The notes under the pieces are model-generated. The model ran no database searches, was not told the origin of the DNA, and saw only the letters and a list, made by a program, of their open reading frames with translations. A stretch of DNA of 5,087 nt from Rubrobacter sp. (GTDB taxonomy: Bacteria; Actinomycetota; Rubrobacteria; Rubrobacterales; Rubrobacteraceae), in the NCBI GenBank assembly GCA_016781775.1, contig JADDPR010000470.1, forward strand, positions 1 through 5,087, given 5' to 3'. How positions within the stretch are numbered: the first letter of the stretch is position 1; the number at the start of each line of letters is the position of its first letter. Both the position numbers and the translations under genes were made by a program. Positions 1 through 5,087 of this stretch are shown here, piece by piece.

Positions 1-3000
1 GGTGCCAGAGGACGTTACGAGGTTGCGCATTTCCCGTAGCGACACCGAAAGCGTCGAGAGGTCGAAGGTTCCGCTGGAGCTGATGTCTGCCAGCACCTGC
101 AGGGCGCGTTCTACCGATACCCTGTTGGCGTTCACCCAGGCGTCGATCCGTTCCGCAGCACGAAGCTCCTCGGGCACGCTACGGAGGACTTCCGCCGTGA
201 GCGAGGCCTGCTGGCTGTAGAGATCGTCGCGCAGCGCCGCGCGCGCGAGTGCCCGCCAGCGATCGTCCCGAGGCAGGGCCTCGACGTGGCTTCGTAGCCA
301 GTGGAGCTTCAGCCGATCGCCCAAGGTGAAGTAGACCTCCGCCGCCGTTTCTGGAGACTGGCCGGTTTCGGAGGCGACGTCCACGATGTCCAGCGCGGAG
401 AACATCGCGCCCAGGCTAGCCGCTCGCCGTGCCAGATCGGGCGGAACCTTCGCCTCGACGAGCCGCTCGGTCGCGCGCTCCAGAGCTTCCCGTTCGCCAT
501 CGAGCATGAACCGGTGGATGTGTCCGGCCAGCTCTGCTGCCCTTTCGGAGAAGAACGATATCGTGGCGGCTATGTCCAGGGGCGGGCGGCGGTTGCGTAG
601 GAGCCACCGCGTTGCGCGTTCCAGCAGCTTGCGAGCGTCGAGGAACATCTTCATCTGCGTTTCGGCCTCGACCTGGTTGTCGAGGGCTTCGATCTCCAGC
701 CACAGACCGCGCATGTCGAAGATCTCGCGGGCCGCTGTGTACGCCCGGGTGATGTCCGGGGCCGCCGCCCCGGTCTCCTCCCGCAGCCGGAAGGCGAAGG
801 AGGGACCGCCCCTGTTCACCAGGCTGTTGGATGCGTGGGTGGCGGTGAGCTCGCGCCGCAGGCGGTGCTCCCGTATCTGTTCGCGGAAACGCTCCCGCAA
901 AGGCGTCGGGAAGTATCGCTCCATCTCGCTCGACAGGTAGGGGTCCTCCGGTACGTCGGATCCGAGCAGCTCTTTGTAGAGCGTGATCTTGGAGTACGAC
1001 AGCAGGATGGCCAACTCGGGGGTGGTCAGTCCTATGCCGTTCGACCTACGTTCGGCCAGGGCCTCGTCGCTCGGGAGGAATTCGAGCTCGCGGTTGAGGC
1101 CGCCGGACTGTTCGAGGGCGCGGATGTAGCGGGTGTGCACGTCCACCATAGGGTGGGCCAGGGTCGCGGCTTTGCTGATCGCCAGGGTCTGCTGGTAGTT
1201 GTCGTGCAACACCAGCTGCGCCACCTCTTCGGTCATCTCGACCAGCAGGTTGTTGCGCTGCTTCTCGGTCATGTCGCCGTTCTTGACGACGGCGTCGAGC
1301 AGGATCTTGATGTTCACCTCGTGGTCGGAGCAGTCGACGCCGGCCGAGTTGTCGATGGCGTCCATGTAGATCCGGCCTCCCCGGAGGGCGTACTCTATGC
1401 GCCCCCGCTGCGTGAAGCCGAGGTTTCCTCCCTCCCCGACCACCCGGCAACCGAGCTCCTTCGCGTCGATCCTTAACGCGTCGTTGCTCCTGTCGCCGAC
1501 GTCGGCGTGGGTCTCGTCGCTGGCCTTCACGTAGGTTCCGATGCCGCCGTTGAAAAGCAGATCCACCCTGGCCTTGAGCAGTGCCCGCATTACCTCATTC
1601 GGCGCGAGCGCGTCGGCCTCGACGCCCAGCAGTTGCTTCACCTCGGGAGATAACGGGATGGATTTCGCCGAGCGCGGGAAGACGCCGCCGCCCTGGGAGA
1701 TGAGATCCGTGTCGTAGTCGGACCACGAGGAGCGCTCTAGATTGAAGAGCCTCTGGCGTTCCTCGAAGCTCGTTTCGGGGTCGGGGTCGGGGTCCAGGAA
1801 GATGTGCATGTGGTTGAAGGCGCCGACCAGCTTGATGTGGCGGCTGAGGAGCATACCGTTGCCGAACACGTCGCCGGACATGTCACCTATACCCGCCACG
1901 GTGAAGTCGGAGCTCTGCGTGTCGACGCCGAGCTCCCGGAAGTGCCGCTTGACCGACTCCCAGGCGCCGCGGGCGGTGATCGCCATCTTCTTGTGGTCGT
2001 AGCCCGCGGACCCGCCCGAGGCGAAGGCGTCGCCGAGCCAGAAGCCGTACTCCGCCGAGATGCCGTTGGCGATGTCGGAGAAGGTCGCGGTCCCCTTGTC
2101 GGCGGCGACCACCAGGTACGGGTCGTCGTCGTCGTAGCGCACCACCTCCGGGGGCGGGACGACCCCACCGTCGACGAGGTTGTCGGTCAGGTCGAGCATG
2201 CCGCAGATGAGCGTGCGGTAGCAGGCCACCACCTCTTGCATGAGCGCCTCGCGGCCCCCCTCCGTCGGCGGTCGCTTCACCACGAAGCCGCCCTTCGCGC
2301 CTACGGGCACGATCACCGCGTTCTTTACCGTCTGGGCCTTCATGAGGCCCAGGATCTCGGTGCGGAAGTCTTCCCTGCGGTCGGACCACCGGATGCCGCC
2401 TCGCGCGACCTTGCCTCCCCGCAGGTGCACCCCCTCGGCCCGCGGCGAGTAGACGAAGATCTCGAACATCGGGCGGGGCAGCGGCAGCACGGCGATGTTA
2501 CTCGGGTCGAACTTGAACGAGAGGTACGGTTTGGGTTCCCCTTCGGGCGTGCCCCCGTAGTAGTTCGTGCGCACCGTCGCCAGGATGACGTCGAGGAAGT
2601 TCCTCATGATGCGGTCCTCGTCGAGGCTCACGACCTCGTCGAGCGCCTCTTCGATCCCCAGGGTTAGCCGGTCCGTCTCCTCCTCCGCACGCTCCTGGTG
2701 GCTCGGGTCGAAGCGGGCCTCGAAAAGCTCGACGAGGAGCCGGGCGATATGCGGGTTCGCGGACAGGGTGTCTTCCATGTAGTCCTGGCTGAACGTGGTC
2801 CCCGCCTGACGCAGGTACTTGCAGTAGGCGCGGAGGATCGTGATCTCGCGCCACGTCAGCCGGGCCCTGAGGACCAGCTTATTGAAACCGTCGTTCTCCA
2901 CCGCTCCGCGCCACGCCCGGGAGAAGGCGTCCTGGAAAATCTCCTTAACCCCGCCGGTCTGGAACTCGCCGCGTGCCTCGTGGATCAATCCAAAGTCGTG

Positions 3001-4824
3001 AATCCAGACCGGCGACGAGCCGGCGGCCTCTACCTTGTACGGGCGCTGGTCGGCGACTTTGACGCCCATGTCTTCGAGCAGGGGCAGAACCCCCGACAGC
3101 GAGATGGGGCTCCCGGAGCGGTACAGCCTGAACCTCAAGAAGCTCTCGGGCGCTTCGAGCGGATGGTAGAGACTCATGCCCAGGTCGTTCTCGGAGGCGA
3201 GGCTTTCCATTCTGCGGATGTCGGCCACGGCCATCCGGGCGAGGTAATCGTCGCGGTAGCCGGGTGGGAAGGCGTCGCGGTAGCTGCGGAAGAGCTCGAC
3301 CCCGCGCTCTTCGCCGCACCCTTCGATCAGGGCATCGTACAGGTTGTCCATCCACGAGCGGGTCGCTTCGATGAGGCGCGCCTCGATCTCGTCCACGTCG
3401 TAGTCGGGAACCTCGCCCGGCCTGGTGTAAACGACGACGTGGAGGCGTGCCAGCACGGATTCGGAGAGCCGGGCGTCGAACTCCACGCTCGTGCCATCGA
3501 ACGCCTTCTGCAGGATGTCCTGCATGCGCTGCCGGAGTTCGGTGTTGTAGAGATCGCGTGGCACGAAGACCAGGCAGGAAAGGAAACGCCCGTAGGTGTC
3601 GCGCCGCACGAAGAGCCGGACGCGCTGGCGCTCCTGCAGGTGCAGGATCCCCATCGAGATCTCGAACAGCTCCTCTTTCGATACCTGGAACAGCTCGTCG
3701 CGCGGGTAGGTTTCGAGGATCTCCATCATGTCTTTTTCGTCGTGGCTTCCCGGCGGAAAACCCGCACGGTCGAGGACGTACCTGACCTTTCGGCGGACGA
3801 TCGGGATGTCCAGCGAGCTCGCGCTGTAAGCGGAGAAGGTGTACAGGCCGAGGAAGCGCCGCTCGCCGGTAACCTCGCCGTTCTCGTCGAACTTCTTCAC
3901 GCCGACGTAGTCCAGGTAGGATGGCCGGTGGACCGTGGCGCGCGAGTTGGCCTTGGTGAGGTTGAGGAGGTGGGGCGCATGGGCGAGCTTTCGCACCTCG
4001 GGCGTCAGCTTGGCGAAGCTGTGCGAGGTGGGCTTCGAGTCCGTTTCCCGCAGGATGCCGAGGCCGGATCCCGGCACCGACCGGAGAGCGTCTTCCCCGT
4101 CCTCCGCGATCAGGTCGTACTCGCCGTAGCCCAGGAAGGTGAAGTTGTCGTCGGCGATCCATTCGAGGAAGGCCCTGGTTTCGGCGAGCTCCTCGGAATC
4201 GACCGTCGGCGGGCTCCCTTCGAACCCTGAGATTATGTTCCGGGTTCTTTCGAGCATCTTCGGCCAATCCTCGACGGCCCTGCGCACGTCTCCGAGAACG
4301 CGGTGGAGACGATCACGGACTTCCTCTAGCACCTCGGGCTCCGTCTGCCGGTCTATCTCCACGCGTATGATCGACTCGGAGAGCGCGCCGTCGAGATCGG
4401 GGTCGGGGGGCAGGACCTCGACGAGCCGACCCTCGCCGTCGCGCCTTACCTTCATGATGGGGTGGAGCATCAAGTGGATCGCGTAGCCCTGGCGGGTTAT
4501 CTCCATCCTCGTCGAATCGACGAGGAACGGCATGTCGTCGTTGACGATCTCGACCACCGTGTGGGTCGATTGCCAGCCGTCCTCCTCGAACTGCGGGTTG
4601 TACACGCGGATCTTCGCCGAGCCGTGCGTTCGTTGGCGGGCGAAGCTCCAGTGGGCCACGGCCGCCCCGTACACGTCGACGGGGGAGCGATCGACCAGAT
4701 CCTCAGGGGGTACCCGGCCGTAGTACTGGCGCACGAACTCTTCGACTTGCGGCGCTTGATCCTCGGGCAGTTGCTCTCGAACGCGGTCCACGACCTTATC
4801 GAGAAGCTCGTCCTTTACCAACAT
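1..4824 (-). CDS. gdh: Large NAD-specific glutamate dehydrogenase (Bac_GDH / L-GDH180 family), C-terminus cut by window edge
   Basis: Cytoplasmic enzyme of glutamate catabolism: L-glutamate + NAD+ + H2O gives 2-oxoglutarate + NH4+ + NADH. Seen: 1608 uninterrupted codons from ATG 4824, with no signal peptide or membrane segment. The N-terminal regulatory half (about 1-740, ACT-like domains in this family) carries MPFLVDS (98-104), NFTFLGY (227-233) and FLSCLVFVPRD (414-424). The catalytic part (about 745-1240) carries RTNYY (752-756), EGVHLRGGKVARGGIRWSDR (797-816), KAQTVKN (829-835), VPVGAKGGF (839-847, K844 probably substrate-binding), AADKGTATFSDIAN (907-920, D909 possibly the catalytic Asp), dinucleotide-fold VAGIGDMSGDVFGNG (976-990), LLFNGGIGTYVKAS (1089-1102) and VGEGGNLGFTQ (1129-1139). 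The C-terminal helical part has GLTTPELAILLSYSK (1264-1278) and SNSLVNRGG (1332-1340). Start choice: in-frame TAG directly abuts the ATG, and GGAGGAGA lies six bases upstream. Family members are about 1,550-1,650 residues, so little is missing. Cofactor NAD is inferred from family; GarA-type or allosteric control cannot be seen here. Confidence 0.97.
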   Translation of the reverse strand, partial: MLVKDELLDKVVDRVREQLPEDQAPQVEEFVRQYYGRVPPEDLVDRSPVDVYGAAVAHWSFARQRTHGSAKIRVYNPQFEEDGWQSTHTVVEIVNDDMPFLVDSTRMEITRQGYAIHLMLHPIMKVRRDGEGRLVEVLPPDPDLDGALSESIIRVEIDRQTEPEVLEEVRDRLHRVLGDVRRAVEDWPKMLERTRNIISGFEGSPPTVDSEELAETRAFLEWIADDNFTFLGYGEYDLIAEDGEDALRSVPGSGLGILRETDSKPTSHSFAKLTPEVRKLAHAPHLLNLTKANSRATVHRPSYLDYVGVKKFDENGEVTGERRFLGLYTFSAYSASSLDIPIVRRKVRYVLDRAGFPPGSHDEKDMMEILETYPRDELFQVSKEELFEISMGILHLQERQRVRLFVRRDTYGRFLSCLVFVPRDLYNTELRQRMQDILQKAFDGTSVEFDARLSESVLARLHVVVYTRPGEVPDYDVDEIEARLIEATRSWMDNLYDALIEGCGEERGVELFRSYRDAFPPGYRDDYLARMAVADIRRMESLASENDLGMSLYHPLEAPESFLRFRLYRSGSPISLSGVLPLLEDMGVKVADQRPYKVEAAGSSPVWIHDFGLIHEARGEFQTGGVKEIFQDAFSRAWRGAVENDGFNKLVLRARLTWREITILRAYCKYLRQAGTTFSQDYMEDTLSANPHIARLLVELFEARFDPSHQERAEEETDRLTLGIEEALDEVVSLDEDRIMRNFLDVILATVRTNYYGGTPEGEPKPYLSFKFDPSNIAVLPLPRPMFEIFVYSPRAEGVHLRGGKVARGGIRWSDRREDFRTEILGLMKAQTVKNAVIVPVGAKGGFVVKRPPTEGGREALMQEVVACYRTLICGMLDLTDNLVDGGVVPPPEVVRYDDDDPYLVVAADKGTATFSDIANGISAEYGFWLGDAFASGGSAGYDHKKMAITARGAWESVKRHFRELGVDTQSSDFTVAGIGDMSGDVFGNGMLLSRHIKLVGAFNHMHIFLDPDPDPETSFEERQRLFNLERSSWSDYDTDLISQGGGVFPRSAKSIPLSPEVKQLLGVEADALAPNEVMRALLKARVDLLFNGGIGTYVKASDETHADVGDRSNDALRIDAKELGCRVVGEGGNLGFTQRGRIEYALRGGRIYMDAIDNSAGVDCSDHEVNIKILLDAVVKNGDMTEKQRNNLLVEMTEEVAQLVLHDNYQQTLAISKAATLAHPMVDVHTRYIRALEQSGGLNRELEFLPSDEALAERRSNGIGLTTPELAILLSYSKITLYKELLGSDVPEDPYLSSEMERYFPTPLRERFREQIREHRLRRELTATHASNSLVNRGGPSFAFRLREETGAAAPDITRAYTAAREIFDMRGLWLEIEALDNQVEAETQMKMFLDARKLLERATRWLLRNRRPPLDIAATISFFSERAAELAGHIHRFMLDGEREALERATERLVEAKVPPDLARRAASLGAMFSALDIVDVASETGQSPETAAEVYFTLGDRLKLHWLRSHVEALPRDDRWRALARAALRDDLYSQQASLTAEVLRSVPEELRAAERIDAWVNANRVSVERALQVLADISSSGTFDLSTLSVSLREMRNLVTSSGT

Positions 4825-4830
4825 CTAGAT

Positions 4831-4838
4831 TCTCCTCC
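4831..4838 (-). promoter_or_regulatory. Strong Shine-Dalgarno sequence of the glutamate dehydrogenase gene
   Basis: On the minus strand the sequence GGAGGAGA ends six bases before the ATG at 4824. This is a near-perfect complement to the 16S rRNA 3' end at a good distance. The codon just before the ATG is an in-frame TAG (4827-4825), so no upstream start is possible in this frame. Together these fix the start of the dehydrogenase and suggest efficient translation. Confidence 0.88.
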
Positions 4839-4899
4839 GCGTAATTGCCTTACGGGGTTAGTCGGATGAAAGACCATGGCAAGCCTTCTGCTGACGGGC

Positions 4900-4919
4900 T
4901 TCGACGCCTCGTCGTCGAA
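4900..4919 (-). repeat. Perfect 7-bp inverted repeat in the leader
   Basis: The arms TTCGACG (4900-4906) and CGTCGAA (4913-4919) are exact reverse complements around a six-base centre. In the mRNA leader this would form a 7-bp hairpin about 75 bases before the start codon; as DNA it could be a dimeric regulator site. No T run follows on either strand, so it is not a standard intrinsic terminator. The repeat is directly visible; any function is inference. Confidence 0.5.
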
Positions 4920-4990
4920 CACTCGCAACGCGTGAAAGTGCCCCAACACCCACCGCTAGGTGCAGCATCTCTCGTTGACCTTTCCCCATA

Positions 4991-4996
4991 CGTCAA
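4991..4996 (-). promoter_or_regulatory. Weak candidate -35 element (TTGACG)
   Basis: The minus strand reads TTGACG here, five of six matches to the sigma-70-type -35 consensus. At spacings of 17 to 19 bases the hexamers downstream (GAGAGA, AGAGAT, GAGATG) are poor -10 elements. If real, transcription would begin near 4960 and give a leader of about 135 bases containing the 4900-4919 hairpin. A -35 match alone is common by chance, so this is only a pointer. Confidence 0.2.
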
Positions 4997-5014
4997 GCCT
5001 AGAGACCGCTTTCT

Positions 5015-5036
5015 GGACTCCTGTCCTGGAGAGTCC
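5015..5036. repeat. Perfect 6-bp inverted repeat, possible operator or hairpin
   Basis: Arms GGACTC (5015-5020) and GAGTCC (5031-5036) are exact reverse complements around a ten-base centre; a G-T pair could extend the RNA stem by one. The centre-to-centre distance of the half-sites is about 16 bases. It lies about 20 bases upstream, in the minus-strand sense, of the -35-like hexamer at 4996-4991, where an activator might bind. It could also be a weak hairpin at the end of a transcript entering from the right edge, but no T run follows on either strand. Confidence 0.4.
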
Positions 5037-5063
5037 CATCATCCCAACCCAAGCTTAAACCCG

Positions 5064-5080
5064 CGTGCCACTTCGTGCCA
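5064..5080. repeat. Short direct repeat CGTGCCA, 10-bp period
   Basis: CGTGCCA occurs at 5064-5070 and again at 5074-5080, exactly one helical turn apart; on the minus strand this reads as two TGGCAC boxes. Such phased repeats can be regulator sites, but two 7-base copies may also be chance. It is far (about 240 bases) from the dehydrogenase start and close to the window edge. Confidence 0.25.
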
Positions 5081-5087
5081 ACGACCC

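Larger units (their letters stand above)
4825..5087. other. Upstream intergenic / leader region, no supported gene
   Basis: These 263 bases lie upstream of the dehydrogenase. I found no convincing protein gene, tRNA or rRNA on either strand. All three minus-strand frames entering from the right edge soon hit stops (for example TAA at 5057-5055), so the tail of a co-directional upstream gene could end here, but nothing identifies one. The region is less purely GC-rich than the gene and holds two inverted repeats, a short direct repeat and a weak -35-like element, listed separately. The promoter of the dehydrogenase most likely lies within it or just beyond the edge. Confidence 0.7.

Noticed and set aside
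1777..1794. Tandem hexamer, three copies of GGGGTC
   Set aside because: It encodes the DPDPDP run at residues 1011-1016, part of the conserved FLDPDPDPE motif of the enzyme, so protein constraint explains it.
2945..4267. Minus-strand open frame of 440 codons in another frame of the same strand
   Set aside because: It overlaps the dehydrogenase in a different frame and its translation is low-complexity, rich in Arg, Pro, Gly and Ala, as expected of an out-of-frame reading of GC-rich coding DNA.
4462..4869. Plus-strand open frame of 135 codons across the dehydrogenase start
   Set aside because: It is the codon-aligned antisense of the gene's N-terminal region, has no clear ribosome binding site and shows no recognisable protein. 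The same applies to the other plus-strand frames over the gene.
4876..4935. Plus-strand 19-codon reading frame starting ATGGCAAGC
   Set aside because: It is very short, has no ribosome binding site and no recognisable sequence; such frames are expected by chance.
4858..4968. Minus-strand 36-codon reading frame (ATG 4968, TAA 4860-4858) as a leader peptide
   Set aside because: There is no usable Shine-Dalgarno sequence at a proper distance, no run of regulatory codons, and the only promoter candidate would start transcription after its ATG.
5015..5036. Intrinsic terminator
   Set aside because: The stem is only 6-7 bp with a ten-base loop, and no T run follows on either strand.
5064..5082. 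Sigma-54-like promoter on the minus strand (TTGGCACGAAGTGGCAC)
   Set aside because: The TGGCAC half matches, but the GG-to-GC spacing is nine bases where ten is needed, and the TT before GC is missing. If the organism is an actinobacterium, sigma-54 would not be expected.

Overview
The window holds one very large minus-strand gene and the start of its upstream region. From 4824 down to the left edge, one minus-strand frame stays open for 1608 codons. I read it codon by codon and found no in-frame stop and no frameshift. The product is a large (about 180 kDa class) NAD-specific glutamate dehydrogenase, the Bac_GDH / L-GDH180 family. The call rests on a chain of family motifs along the whole length: MPFLVDS near the N-terminus, EGVHLRGGKVARGGIRWSDR and VPVGAKGGF at the start of the catalytic part, AADKGTATFSDIAN, the glycine-rich VAGIGDMSGDVFGNG, LLFNGGIGTYVKAS, and C-terminal blocks such as GLTTPELAILLSYSK and SNSLVNRGG. 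The gene runs off the left edge, so its stop codon and probably a few C-terminal residues are missing.

Layout: 1-4824 (minus) is the dehydrogenase. At 4831-4838 there is a strong Shine-Dalgarno sequence, six bases before the ATG. The remaining bases to the right edge (4825-5087) hold no gene I can support. They contain two perfect inverted repeats (4900-4919 and 5015-5036), a short direct repeat (5064-5080) and a weak -35-like hexamer (4996-4991). These are candidates for control of the gene, none of them proven.

Organism: the sequence is GC-rich, codons favour G or C at the third position, and the ribosome binding site is strong and classical. The large GDH family is common in Actinobacteria and Proteobacteria. 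The C-terminal wording (LRDDLYSQQASLTAEVLRS near the end) feels more actinobacterial to me, but this is an impression from memory and not a firm assignment.

Biology: the enzyme would oxidise L-glutamate with NAD+ to 2-oxoglutarate, ammonium and NADH, linking amino-acid breakdown to the TCA cycle. There is no second gene to define an operon. I looked for a new system, mobile element, CRISPR array or RNA gene and found none. This looks like an ordinary metabolic locus whose only open questions are in the leader region.
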